A stretch of DNA of 64,000 bases from Thalassospira sp. Lineage in GTDB: Bacteria > Pseudomonadota > Alphaproteobacteria > Rhodospirillales > Thalassospiraceae. The stretch's first letter is position 1. The number at the start of each line of letters is the position of its first letter. The position numbers and the translations under genes are program-made. The notes beneath the pieces are model-generated. The model searched no databases, was not told where the DNA came from, and saw only the letters and a list, made by a program, of their open reading frames with translations. The stretch lies in contig NZ_JAUYHK010000018.1 in NCBI RefSeq assembly GCF_030690045.1, positions 117,863 through 181,862 of the forward strand. The letters run 5' to 3'. This document shows positions 52,137 through 61,717 of this stretch, piece after piece.

Positions 52137-52595
52137 TCATTCCCGATGATAGGGATGGTTGGTCTGGATGGCGTGGGCGCGGAATAATTGTTCGGCGATC
52201 AGGGCCCGGACCAGCATATGCGGCCAGGTGGCCTTGCCCAGCGACCACAAGGTATCGGCGCGGGCTTTCAGGGCGTCGCCATGCCCGTCGGCACCGCCAA
52301 TGACAAAGGCGATATTGCCGCCATTCCGGTCGATCCAGCCTTCGAGTTTTTGGGCAAAATCGATGGAGCCATATTCCTGCCCGCGTTCGTCAAGGGCAAC
52401 GACAAAGGCCGCATCGGGAATAACGCCCAGCAGCAATTCCGCCTCGCGCGCCTTAAGCTGGGCGGCGGGCAGTTTTTTCTTTTCTTCCACCTCGCGCACG
52501 ACAAAGGGCCAGCGCAGGCGGGCTGCGTAATGGTCAAAAAGATCTTTCTCGGGGCCGTTTTTCATCCGGCCCACTGCGGCAAGGGTAATTTGCAT
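52137..52595 (-). CDS. rlmH: 23S rRNA (pseudouridine1915-N3)-methyltransferase
   Basis: LDERGQEYGSIDFAQKLE, FVIGGADGHG, HMLVRALIAEQLFRAHAIQTNHPYHRE. Confidence 0.96.
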   Translation of the reverse strand: MQITLAAVGRMKNGPEKDLFDHYAARLRWPFVVREVEEKKKLPAAQLKAREAELLLGVIPDAAFVVALDERGQEYGSIDFAQKLEGWIDRNGGNIAFVIGGADGHGDALKARADTLWSLGKATWPHMLVRALIAEQLFRAHAIQTNHPYHRE

Positions 52596-52629
52596 CTTCC
52601 CCCACTGCCCGCAACAAACGGGTCGGCTG

Positions 52630-53091
52630 TCAGTACAGCCGGGCCGCCTGTTGTTTCAGTGCCGGATTTTCAACGCCCCACATCTGTTCGATGTTGTAAA
52701 AGGCGCGAACTTCCGGACGGAACAGATGGACAATCACATCGCCGGTATCGACCAGCGCCCAGTCACCCTGTTCAAGGCCTTCTGCCAATGCGCGGCCCTG
52801 ACCGGCATTTTTGAGGGCTTCGACAATGTGCTCGGCCATGGAAGACACCTTCCGCGAGGATGACCCCGTGGCGATGACCATATGATCGGCAATGGCTGTT
52901 TTGTCGGTAAGATCAATGGTGACAAGGTCTTCTGCCTTGTCATCTGCGAGGGTACTCTGGATAAGCGCGAGCAGTTCGCCCGGGGTCAGAGTCTTTTTTG
53001 CGGTACCTATTGTCGCCACCTTAAGAATATGGGCGGGGTTGTCTGCCGCACCATGCGAATGCAGATAACCGCCGTCGGTCAAACCTGCCAC
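52630..53091 (-). CDS. rsfS: Ribosome silencing factor (start uncertain; possible GTG start at 53019)
   Basis: IDLTDKTAIADHMVIATGSSSRKVSSMAEHIVEALK...DWALVDTGDVIVHLFRPEVRAFYNIEQMW. Confidence 0.93.
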   Translation of the reverse strand: MAGLTDGGYLHSHGAADNPAHILKVATIGTAKKTLTPGELLALIQSTLADDKAEDLVTIDLTDKTAIADHMVIATGSSSRKVSSMAEHIVEALKNAGQGRALAEGLEQGDWALVDTGDVIVHLFRPEVRAFYNIEQMWGVENPALKQQAARLY

Positions 53092-53696
53092 CGGCCTTCG
53101 GCGCGAATCGCGGTCGAAGAAGCCGGATGGCGTCTTATTGGCAGGTACACCCAGGCCGGGGCATCAAAATCGGCCAGCAAACCCGCCCTGTCCGAAGCAA
53201 CGCGCCAGCGCGCCATGCGCCGTGCCGCCGTCCCGGACAATGCCTTGTTAGAATACCCCTCGCGATCAAGAACCGCAATGGGGGCGAGTGATATCAGTCT
53301 TTGCCACCATTTCCATTGATGGAACTGGGCCAGATTGTCCGCCCCCATCAGCCAGACAAACCGCGTTTTGACAAAACGCTGCTGCAAGGCCGCCAGAGTA
53401 TCGGCGGTATAGCGGGTCCCGAGATCAGTTTCAATTGCAGAAACCACAATGCGGGGATGTCGTGCCATCATCCGGGCCGAATCAACCCTTTTGGCCAGTC
53501 CGGCCATGCCATTGCGCGATTTGAGCGGATTTTGCGGCGATACCAGCCACCATATTTCATCGAGATGCAGGCGTTTAAGCGCCTCTTGCGAGATGTGCAA
53601 ATGCCCTTCATGCGCCGGGTTGAACGACCCGCCCAACAATCCGACGCGGGGCGGGGCACACAAAACACGCGGAGCCGGAAGTTGCGCCTGCGTCAC
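53079..53696 (-). CDS. nadD: Nicotinate-nucleotide adenylyltransferase
   Basis: VGLLGGSFNPAHEGHLHIS, WLVSPQNPLK, STAIRA. Confidence 0.95.
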   Translation of the reverse strand: MTQAQLPAPRVLCAPPRVGLLGGSFNPAHEGHLHISQEALKRLHLDEIWWLVSPQNPLKSRNGMAGLAKRVDSARMMARHPRIVVSAIETDLGTRYTADTLAALQQRFVKTRFVWLMGADNLAQFHQWKWWQRLISLAPIAVLDREGYSNKALSGTAARRMARWRVASDRAGLLADFDAPAWVYLPIRRHPASSTAIRAEGRWQV

Positions 53697-54979
53697 GGGC
53701 GGGTTTGCCCGGTGCCGCGCACCACATATTTGTAACTGGTCAGTTGTTCGACGCCAACCGGGCCACGCGCATGCAGTTTGCCGGTCGAAATGCCGATTTC
53801 CGCCCCCATGCCAAATTCGCCGCCATCGGCAAACTGGGTCGAGGCATTGACGATCACAATCCCCGAATCGACACCATTGAGAAATTGTTCGGCCACCGCC
53901 ATATCCTCGGCGATGATCGCATCGGTATGATGCGATCCATGGCTGTTGATATGATCAATCGCCGCCTTGACCCCGGAAACGGTTTTGATCGCGACAATCG
54001 CATCCAGATATTCCGTCATCCAGTCTGCGTCGGTCGCCGCCAGAATGCGGGCATCGGTGGCCTGTGCCGTGGCATCGCCGCGCATTTCACATCCCCGTTC
54101 CGCCAGGGCATCGGCGATTTTGGGCAACAGGGTCGCCACCACCCCATGATCAATCAGGATGGTTTCGGTCGATCCGCAAACACCGGTGCGGCGCATCTTG
54201 GCATTGACGACGATATCGACGGCCTTTTTCGGGTCGGCGCTGGCATGGATATAGGTATGGCACAGCCCTTCCAGATGCTTGAACAACGGAATGCGGCTTT
54301 CCTCGGTAATCCGGCTGATCAGGGATTTGCCCCCGCGCGGCACAATCACATCGATATAATCGGATAATTGCAACATTGCACCAACGGCGGCCCGGTCCGT
54401 GGTCGGCACCAGTTGCACGCTGGCATCGGGTAATCCGGCACGAGCAATGCCCGCCGCGATACAGTCAAAAATCGCCCGCGAGGAATGAAAACTTTCCGAT
54501 CCACCGCGCAAAATTGCCGCATTGCCCGATTTCAGGCACATGGCGGCGGCATCCGCCGTCACATTGGGGCGGCTTTCATAAATAATACCAATCACGCCCA
54601 GCGGCACCGATATTCGGGCGATATCAAGGCCGTTGCGTTCGGGTGACCAACGCGCCAGTTCCCGTCCAACCGGATCGGGCAGGGCGGCGACCACCTCGAT
54701 ACCCTTTGCCATGCCGTCGATGCGGTCATCATTGAGTTCCAGACGGTCCAGCAAGGCGGCGGTCAGGCCCTTGGCGCGTCCGGCTTCCATATCACGGGCA
54801 TTGGCGGCAAGGATCATGGCGCGATTGTCGCGCAGCAATTGTGCCGCCGTCATCAAGGCATCGGTTTTGACCGGGGACGGGACCTGGGCCAGTTCAAGTG
54901 CGGCGTCACGGGCCTTGATGCCCATGTCGCGCATCAGGGCGCCAATGTCCTGTTTTTCGATGCTGGTCTGTACCGTCAT
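53693..54979 (-). CDS. proA: Glutamate-5-semialdehyde dehydrogenase
   Basis: VPLGVIGIIYESRPNVTADAAAMCLKSGNAAILRGGSE. Confidence 0.96.
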   Translation of the reverse strand: MTVQTSIEKQDIGALMRDMGIKARDAALELAQVPSPVKTDALMTAAQLLRDNRAMILAANARDMEAGRAKGLTAALLDRLELNDDRIDGMAKGIEVVAALPDPVGRELARWSPERNGLDIARISVPLGVIGIIYESRPNVTADAAAMCLKSGNAAILRGGSESFHSSRAIFDCIAAGIARAGLPDASVQLVPTTDRAAVGAMLQLSDYIDVIVPRGGKSLISRITEESRIPLFKHLEGLCHTYIHASADPKKAVDIVVNAKMRRTGVCGSTETILIDHGVVATLLPKIADALAERGCEMRGDATAQATDARILAATDADWMTEYLDAIVAIKTVSGVKAAIDHINSHGSHHTDAIIAEDMAVAEQFLNGVDSGIVIVNASTQFADGGEFGMGAEIGISTGKLHARGPVGVEQLTSYKYVVRGTGQTRP

Positions 54980-55211
54980 GATCCGGTTTCCGTTGTTTGG
55001 CAGGCGGGCCGGATAAGGGGCCTAGCCTGTCATTATGTGTTCATAAACCGGCAAAATAGACCGGTGCGGGCCGGACTGCAATCTTCTTGGCGTCTTTTTG
55101 ATATCGGGTTGATATCGGGTGATGGCTTGCCAAAACCCTGTTTGCGGGCCATTTGTGGGATGGGTTTGGAAAAACAGGGCGCAAAACCCGTGCGCCAAGG
55201 GGAATAAAACA

Positions 55212-57053
55212 GTGCAGCAGACAGACGGCAAAACATCACAGGCGAATGCCGATCTTCACGTTATCCGGACATTCCTGCCCTATTTGTGGCCGCGCGGGGA
55301 AACTGAACTGAAACTGCGGGTGGTGATCGCCCTGTTGTTTCTGGTCGGGTCCAAGGTCGCCAATGTTTATGTGCCGATCCTCTATAAACATGCGGTGGAT
55401 GCGCTGGGCGAAGTCAGCACGACCGCCGCCCTTGTTGCCGTGCCTGCCGGGTTGATCATTGCCTATGGGCTGGTGCGGGTTCTGTCATCGGCCTTTGGCG
55501 AATTGCGCGATGCGGTGTTTGCCAAGGTTGCGCAACGCGCCATCCGCAATGCCGCCCTTGGGGTTTTTACCCATTTGCATGCGCTGTCGATGCGGTTTCA
55601 TCTGGACCGTCAGATGGGCGGGCTGTCGCGCGCCATTGAACGCGGGGTCAAGGGCATCGAATTTTTGCTGTCCTTCATGCTGTTCAACATCCTGCCGACG
55701 CTTCTGGAAATCTTCATGGTGTCGGGCATTTTGTGGGTGATGTACGACATCTGGTTTGCCCTGATCACCTTTGTCACCATCGTTATCTACATCGCCTTTA
55801 CCCTGATCGTCACCGAATGGCGGATGAAATTCCGCCGCGAAATGAACAGCCGCGATGACGAAGCCAATACCAAGGCGATCGACAGCCTGATCAATTACGA
55901 AACCGTCAAATATTTCAACAACGAAACCCACGAAGCCCGGCGTTATGACAATGCCTTGCAGGGCTATGAGGTGGCGGCAGTCAAATCGCAGGAATCGCTG
56001 TCAAAACTCAATATCGGGCAGGGCGCGATCATTGCGGTTGGTCTGGTTCTCAATATGTTGCTGGCGGCCCGCGGGGTGACGAATGGCACCATGACGATTG
56101 GCGATTTCGTGCTGGTCAATGCCTATCTGTTGCAGCTTTACATGCCGTTGAATTTTCTGGGATTTGTCTATCGTCAGATTAAACAGTCGCTGATCGATAT
56201 GGAAAAGATGTTTTCCCTGCTCGATGTTGGCAAGGAAGTCGCCGATAGCGACGGGGCGCGGGATCTGGATTGTCGCGATGCCGCCATCCGGTTTGAAAAT
56301 GTGCATTTTTCCTACAATCCGGACCGGCATATCCTCAAAGGCGTCAGTTTCGAGGTCCCGGCAGGCAAGACGGTGGCCGTGGTCGGGCCCAGCGGCGCGG
56401 GTAAATCGACCCTGACGCGCCTGATGTTCCGGTTTTATGACGTATCATCGGGCAAGATCACCATTGACGGGCAGGATATCCGCGATGTCACGCAATCCTC
56501 CCTGCGTCACAGCATCGGCATCGTGCCGCAGGATACCGTCCTGTTTAATGACAGCATCGCCTATAATATTGCCTATGGCCGCCCCGGTGCGGATATGGAT
56601 GCCATCGATGATGTGGCGCGCCTGGCCAGCATTGACGGCTTTATCGCAAGCCTGCCGGATGGTTATAAAACCAAGGTGGGCGAACGCGGCCTGAAACTGT
56701 CAGGCGGCGAAAAACAACGGGTCTCAATTGCCCGCATGTTGTTGAAACGTCCGAAAATCATGATTTTCGACGAGGCAACATCGGCCCTTGATACCCGCAC
56801 CGAAAAGGATATCCAGCAGGCCTTGCGCGATGTGTCGCGGGGTCACACCACCCTGATCATCGCGCATCGCCTGTCCACCGTGATTGATGCCGATGAAATC
56901 ATCGTCTTGCGCGACGGGCAGGTGGCCGAACGCGGCCGCCATCATGATTTGCTCGATCAAAACGGTCTGTATGCCGAAATGTGGGCGCAACAACAGGAAA
57001 TCCGTCAGGCCGAGGAAATCCTGGCCCATGCGGGCGAAATTCCGGCGGGATGA
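55212..57053 (+). CDS. Atm1/HMT1-type ABC exporter (ATP-binding and permease fused), probable GTG start
   Basis: VGPSGAGKSTLTRLMFRFYDVSSG, LSGGEKQRVSIARMLLKRPKIMIFDEATSALDTRTE; FNNE-type Atm1 motif (KYFNNETHEARRYD). Confidence 0.9.
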   Translation: MQQTDGKTSQANADLHVIRTFLPYLWPRGETELKLRVVIALLFLVGSKVANVYVPILYKHAVDALGEVSTTAALVAVPAGLIIAYGLVRVLSSAFGELRDAVFAKVAQRAIRNAALGVFTHLHALSMRFHLDRQMGGLSRAIERGVKGIEFLLSFMLFNILPTLLEIFMVSGILWVMYDIWFALITFVTIVIYIAFTLIVTEWRMKFRREMNSRDDEANTKAIDSLINYETVKYFNNETHEARRYDNALQGYEVAAVKSQESLSKLNIGQGAIIAVGLVLNMLLAARGVTNGTMTIGDFVLVNAYLLQLYMPLNFLGFVYRQIKQSLIDMEKMFSLLDVGKEVADSDGARDLDCRDAAIRFENVHFSYNPDRHILKGVSFEVPAGKTVAVVGPSGAGKSTLTRLMFRFYDVSSGKITIDGQDIRDVTQSSLRHSIGIVPQDTVLFNDSIAYNIAYGRPGADMDAIDDVARLASIDGFIASLPDGYKTKVGERGLKLSGGEKQRVSIARMLLKRPKIMIFDEATSALDTRTEKDIQQALRDVSRGHTTLIIAHRLSTVIDADEIIVLRDGQVAERGRHHDLLDQNGLYAEMWAQQQEIRQAEEILAHAGEIPAG

Positions 57054-57059
57054 TATTTT

Positions 57060-58016
57060 TCAGGGCAGCGGCCCAAAAACCCGCGTGGTTTCAAGGATCC
57101 AAAGCGCGGTGCTGATGGTGATGAAAGACAGCGATGTTGCCACCATCAGCGATGCGGCGCACAATCCTTCATGGCCGTAACGTTGCCCGAACAGGGCATA
57201 GATGCTCAGCATCGGCGAACAGGCAAAACTGACGGCGGCAATCTGTAAAACCGGGTCCATCGGCGGCAACAGCCAGACCATGGCAAACACCGCCAACGGA
57301 TGCAGGATCAGCTTGCCACTGACGATCCGGGCCATATCAATGCGCATCCCGCGGATACTCAGCCCGACCAACCCGCCGCCAATGACAAAAAGCGCGGTCG
57401 GCCCCGCCGTCAGGGCCAGCATGTCAATGGCCTTGAACAGCGGTCCGGGCAGGGTGATCTCGCTGACCGACAGGGCAAGCCCCGCCACAATTGCCAGCAT
57501 GATCGGATTGCGCGCCATGCCGGTCACCACCTTGCGCAAAACCGCAAGACGGTTCTGCCCGTCATGCGCCGCACTGTCGCCCAGCAAAAGCACAAGTGGC
57601 ATCATCGCCAGAATTTCAATCATCATGCACATCGCCAGCGCCATGACCGCCGGCGGGCCCAGCAATTGCAGCGCAACCGGATAACCGATAAAGCCACTGT
57701 TGCAAAACGACATGCCCAGCCCCTGCAACACGGCGTTTGGCATCGATTTGCGCACGATATAGCGTGTAAACAACAGTCCGATGGCAAAGACAATCAGCGA
57801 CCCGCCGCCATAGGCGACAAGAAAGGTGCCATGCAGAACCTCGTTCAGGTCGCGCCCGGAAAAGGACGCAATCAAAAGCGCCGGCAGGGCGAAATTCATG
57901 ACAAAGGCCCCCATGCCGCGCACAACATTCTGCGGCATGATCTTTGCGGCAACCGCGATATAACCGGTTGCCATGATCAGAAAGATCGGTGTGGTGATTG
58001 CCAGGATATCAAGCAT
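57060..58016 (-). CDS. AEC family (auxin efflux carrier-like) transporter
   Basis: About 10 TM; NFALPALLIASF, FCNSGFIGYPVALQLLG. Confidence 0.88.
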   Translation of the reverse strand: MLDILAITTPIFLIMATGYIAVAAKIMPQNVVRGMGAFVMNFALPALLIASFSGRDLNEVLHGTFLVAYGGGSLIVFAIGLLFTRYIVRKSMPNAVLQGLGMSFCNSGFIGYPVALQLLGPPAVMALAMCMMIEILAMMPLVLLLGDSAAHDGQNRLAVLRKVVTGMARNPIMLAIVAGLALSVSEITLPGPLFKAIDMLALTAGPTALFVIGGGLVGLSIRGMRIDMARIVSGKLILHPLAVFAMVWLLPPMDPVLQIAAVSFACSPMLSIYALFGQRYGHEGLCAASLMVATSLSFITISTALWILETTRVFGPLP

Positions 58017-58031
58017 GCAGGGAGTTTCCGG

Positions 58032-58487
58032 TTACGGGGCGGCGGCAAGGCTGACGGGATCATCAAGGGCAATTTCCCCGCCCCGAACAACCAGACAGGT
58101 CACACCGCCGCGCCAGCCGGGCCGCAATGCGGCCTCAAGCCCGGCGGCGGCCTGTTCCATGCGCTGGCAAGGTTCGGTTTCGCCGGTAATCTGCAAAATC
58201 ACATCGCCGATATGGATATGATCGCCGACATGGTGCGGCAACGTGATGCCCGTGACCAGAAGATTGGCCCGCCGGGTGGTCCAGGGCAAATCGGGCCGGT
58301 TGATGTCATGACAGGCGGCGTGCCAGTCCTCAAGCCGCATCACCGTGACCTTGCGTTTGCGATGCTTGCCGCGAAAATCGCCCTCAATCCCGCGCTCAAC
58401 CGAAATGCTGATCCGTTCCAGCGGTTCGACAATTGCTTTGGGGGCGGCTTTGCGGGCGATACCGGCAAGGGTTCCTGTTGGGTTCAT
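58032..58487 (-). CDS. MOSC domain-containing protein
   Basis: GIEGDFRGKHRKRKVTVMRLEDW, NLLVTGI, LQITGETEPCQRMEQ. Confidence 0.9.
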   Translation of the reverse strand: MNPTGTLAGIARKAAPKAIVEPLERISISVERGIEGDFRGKHRKRKVTVMRLEDWHAACHDINRPDLPWTTRRANLLVTGITLPHHVGDHIHIGDVILQITGETEPCQRMEQAAAGLEAALRPGWRGGVTCLVVRGGEIALDDPVSLAAAP

Positions 58488-58493
58488 GGCAGA

Positions 58494-60140
58494 TCAGCTT
58501 TTCCATTGTCCCGACACGACCCAACGCCCGGCGAAGTTTTCCGGGACCAGAACGGTCTGGCGCGGGGCGGCGCTGTCATCGCGGTCGGGGTAATCAATGG
58601 TGTAATGCAGGCCCCGGCTTTCGCGCCGCCACAGGGCGGATTGAATGATCAGCCGGGCGACGACCGACAGGTTGCGCAATTCCAGCAAATCGTTGGTCAC
58701 ACGGAAATTGCCGTAATATTCATCAATTTCGGATAACAGCAAATCCACCCGGTGCTGGGCGCGTTGCAGGCGTTTGGTGGTGCGGACAATGCCGACAAAA
58801 TCCCACATGACATTGCGCAACTGTTCCCAGTTATGGGCGACGATGACTTCTTCGTCGGAATCGGTCACACCGGTTTCATCCCACGGCGGCAGATCGTTGA
58901 AACGGTCATCGACCGGCAGGGCGGAAATAATGTCATTGGCCGCAGATTCGCCAAACACCAGACATTCCAGAAGCGAATTCGACGCCAGCCGGTTGGCCCC
59001 GTGCAGGCCGGTTCCGGCGCATTCCCCAATCGCATAAAGCCCGGTCAGATCGGTGCGCCCGCGCAAATCGGTCAAAACCCCGCCACAGGTATAATGCGCG
59101 GCAGGCACCACCGGGATCGGTTCGCGGGTCATATCAATGCCAAAGGTCAGGCAGGTTTCATAAACCGTCGGGAAATGTTCGCGGATAAAATCCGTCCCCT
59201 TGTGTGAAATATCCAGAAACACACTGTCGATGCCCAGACGTTTCATTTCATGGTCAATCGCGCGGGCAACAATATCGCGCGGGGCCAGTTCACCACGCTC
59301 GTCGAACCGGTCCATAAAGCGCGTACCATCGGGCAACAATAACTTGCCGCCTTCGCCGCGCACCGCCTCGGTAATCAGAAATGATTTGGCCTGCGGATGG
59401 TAAAGGCAGGTCGGGTGAAACTGGCTGAATTCCATATTCATCACCCGGCACCCGGCCCGCCATGCCATGGCAATGCCATCGCCCGTCGATCCGTCGGGGT
59501 TGGAGGTAAAACGATACACCTTGCTGGCCCCGCCGGTGGCCAGAATGACGGTGCGGGCGTTGAACGCCTTGACAAGGCCCGATTTCAGATCCAGCGCATA
59601 GGCCCCGATGCAACGACGGCCTTCACCGCCCAGCTTGCGGTCCGTGACCAGATCAATCGCCAGATAATCTTCAAAAATATCAATATTGGGATGCCCGACC
59701 GCCTGGCTTTGCAAGGTGGTCTGAACCGCCCGCCCGGTGGCGTCGGCGGCATGAACGATGCGGCGGTGGCTGTGCCCGCCCTCGCGGGTCAGGTGAAAGG
59801 GCTGATCATTGCCGCCCTGCGGATCACGGGTCAGCTGAATGCCCAGATCATCCAGCCAGCGAATGGCGGCAGGCGCATTGCGGGCGACAAATTCAACGGT
59901 TTCACGTTTGCACAGGCCGCCACCGGCAACCAGCGTATCCTCGACATGGTTTTCGATGCTGTCGGCGGCATCCAGCACGGCGGCAATGCCGCCCTGCGCC
60001 CAGTTGGTGGACCCATCGTCAATCCGGCCCTTGGACAGGACGGCAACCCGGACATGCGGGGCAAGTTTCAGCGCGGTGGTCAGACCGGCGGCACCACTGC
60101 CAACGACAAGGACATCATAGTGGAAAGACAAATCGCTCAT
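58494..60140 (-). CDS. nadB: L-aspartate oxidase
   Basis: [78 protein letters not shown]. Confidence 0.95.
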   Translation of the reverse strand: MSDLSFHYDVLVVGSGAAGLTTALKLAPHVRVAVLSKGRIDDGSTNWAQGGIAAVLDAADSIENHVEDTLVAGGGLCKRETVEFVARNAPAAIRWLDDLGIQLTRDPQGGNDQPFHLTREGGHSHRRIVHAADATGRAVQTTLQSQAVGHPNIDIFEDYLAIDLVTDRKLGGEGRRCIGAYALDLKSGLVKAFNARTVILATGGASKVYRFTSNPDGSTGDGIAMAWRAGCRVMNMEFSQFHPTCLYHPQAKSFLITEAVRGEGGKLLLPDGTRFMDRFDERGELAPRDIVARAIDHEMKRLGIDSVFLDISHKGTDFIREHFPTVYETCLTFGIDMTREPIPVVPAAHYTCGGVLTDLRGRTDLTGLYAIGECAGTGLHGANRLASNSLLECLVFGESAANDIISALPVDDRFNDLPPWDETGVTDSDEEVIVAHNWEQLRNVMWDFVGIVRTTKRLQRAQHRVDLLLSEIDEYYGNFRVTNDLLELRNLSVVARLIIQSALWRRESRGLHYTIDYPDRDDSAAPRQTVLVPENFAGRWVVSGQWKS

Positions 60141-60306
60141 GATATTCCAACATTTTGACGGATGCCGAACAATAGGACTGCCTGACGGCAATCTCAAACA
60201 TTATTGCGCAGGCCTGCATACCAATGATCCCCATTGTCCCTTGCGATATGATATGTGCTTACCAGATACTGCGTAGATGACACGATGATCATACTCAAAG
60301 GGGAAA

Positions 60307-60741
60307 TTGGCGATGGCGCACAGCGATCAGCACAGTGATCAGCACGGGCTACAGCATACCGGCGGCTGCCATTGCGGCGAGGTCCGCTATGAAGTGCGCG
60401 GCCCGTTGCAGGATGCCTATATGTGCCATTGCAATCTGTGCCGCAAACTGCATGGCCATGTCAGTGTCTATGCCACCACCGGCAAGGATGATTTTCATCT
60501 GGTAAAGGATGAAGGGCTGCGCTGGTATCGATTGTCCAAAAAAACCGATCGTGGATTTTGCAAGGAATGCGGATCGGCCCTGTTCTGGCGCACCATCCGT
60601 TCCAAACAGGTCTCCATCACGCCCGGCACCCTCGATGGCCCCAGTGGCATTACGACCTGCGCGCAGATTTTCTGTGCCGACAAGGGCGATTATTACCCGG
60701 TCGATCCGGCGATCCCGGCTTATGACCGCGATGAACCGTAA
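60307..60741 (+). CDS. GFA family (glutathione-dependent formaldehyde-activating-like) protein
   Basis: GGCHCGEVRYEV, CHCNLCRKLHG, CKECGSALFW zinc motifs. Confidence 0.92.
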   Translation: MAMAHSDQHSDQHGLQHTGGCHCGEVRYEVRGPLQDAYMCHCNLCRKLHGHVSVYATTGKDDFHLVKDEGLRWYRLSKKTDRGFCKECGSALFWRTIRSKQVSITPGTLDGPSGITTCAQIFCADKGDYYPVDPAIPAYDRDEP

Positions 60742-60747
60742 AACGGG

Positions 60748-60904
60748 TCAATATCCGGCTTCTCTTTGGGGGCGGAACGCCAGAATATAGACGGCATTAC
60801 GATCCTGTTCATATCGATACAGGGCGACGAAGCCTGAATTTCCAAACTTGATGACAACGTTTCAGCCCGCGTATGGTTTCTTCGATAACAATTACTCGTG
60901 ACAT
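60748..60904 (-). pseudogene. Decayed ParE-type toxin (internal deletion plus frameshift)
   Basis: Frame a: MSRVIVIEETIRGLKRCHQ...; frame b: KFGNSGFVALYRYEQDRNAVYILAFRPQREAGY*; both are recognisable ends of a ~95-aa ParE but only ~157 bp remain. Confidence 0.78.
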
Positions 60905-61077
60905 TCAGGTAATTTTGGCGCGGTTTCACCGCCCCAGCCCTGCAACCAGTCGCGGACTTCCTGCCCGCTCAGATGACGGCCTGTTTCCTGATAGGTCGCC
61001 CATGAGGCAAGGGCTTCTTGCTGGAATTTTTCGCGGGCTTCCTCCCGGTCAACATATTGCTCAATCGCTTCACGCAT
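60892..61077 (-). pseudogene. N-terminally truncated CopG/ParD-type antitoxin remnant
   Basis: MREAIEQYVDREEAREKFQQEALASWATYQETGRHLSGQEVRDWLQGWGGETAPKLPECHE resembles the C-terminal two-thirds of such antitoxins; an in-frame TAG lies just upstream and the RHH N-terminus is absent. Confidence 0.65.
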
Positions 61078-61099
61078 GATGGAATGCTGCTACGGTTGG

Positions 61100-61420
61100 T
61101 TACGCTGCCCGGCGGCGTACAACGTTGCGAATATGATTGCCGCTTTTTTCGCCTGTAATTGCCAGATCATAGGCGGCTTGCAGGTTAAGCCAGAAACGTG
61201 CCGATGTTCCAAAATAGGTGCCAAGGCGCAATGCGGTATCGGCCGTAATGGCACGGCTACCCCGGATAATTTCGGCCATGCGGCTTTGCGGGACATCCAG
61301 TGCGCGGGCAAATGCCGCGACCGAAATATTGATTTCGGCAAGTTCATCGGCAAGCACTTCGCCGGGATGGACCGGTGGAAGGGTCACTTCATTAATGATA
61401 GTCGATGATTTCGACGTCAT
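61100..61420 (-). CDS. higA: HigA-type HTH antitoxin
   Basis: PPVHPGEVLADELAEINISVAAFARALDVPQSRMAEIIRGSRAITADTALRLGTYFGTSARFWLNLQAAYDL. Confidence 0.93.
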   Translation of the reverse strand: MTSKSSTIINEVTLPPVHPGEVLADELAEINISVAAFARALDVPQSRMAEIIRGSRAITADTALRLGTYFGTSARFWLNLQAAYDLAITGEKSGNHIRNVVRRRAA

Positions 61421-61670
61421 GAGCGTCTCCTTTGGCAAAGGTAAAACAAATGCGCCATTGGTCATTGATCCGGATGCTGTACTGACCTTTGCGGGTGCCG
61501 TGTAGCGCCTCAAACCGGTTTGAGGGCAGTCGCATCAAATCTTCGATACAGGTGGCTTCATTGAGAACGGCCAAGCGACGAATTGCCTGTCTTTCGACAG
61601 CCTGTAATTCGGGAACCCTCTTTCCCTCAAGAAAGCGGATCGTGCGTTTGCCAACAGCCGTTTTGATCAT
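61392..61670 (-). CDS. higB: HigB/RelE-type toxin
   Basis: RLPSNRFEALHGTRKGQYSIRINDQWRICFTFAKGDAHDVEIIDYH; overlaps higA. Confidence 0.93.
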   Translation of the reverse strand: MIKTAVGKRTIRFLEGKRVPELQAVERQAIRRLAVLNEATCIEDLMRLPSNRFEALHGTRKGQYSIRINDQWRICFTFAKGDAHDVEIIDYH

Positions 61671-61717
61671 ACGTCAAAAATAACCTGCCGGGCGTTATCT
61701 GTCAAACAGATTGCCCT

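Noticed and set aside
57300-58736. 478-aa plus-strand ORF antisense to the AEC and MOSC genes
   Set aside because: Antisense to clear genes; Gln/His/Asn-rich composition
60720-60929. 69-aa minus-strand ORF MKPRQNYLNV...
   Set aside because: Runs across the decayed parE in the wrong frame; explained by the parE remnant
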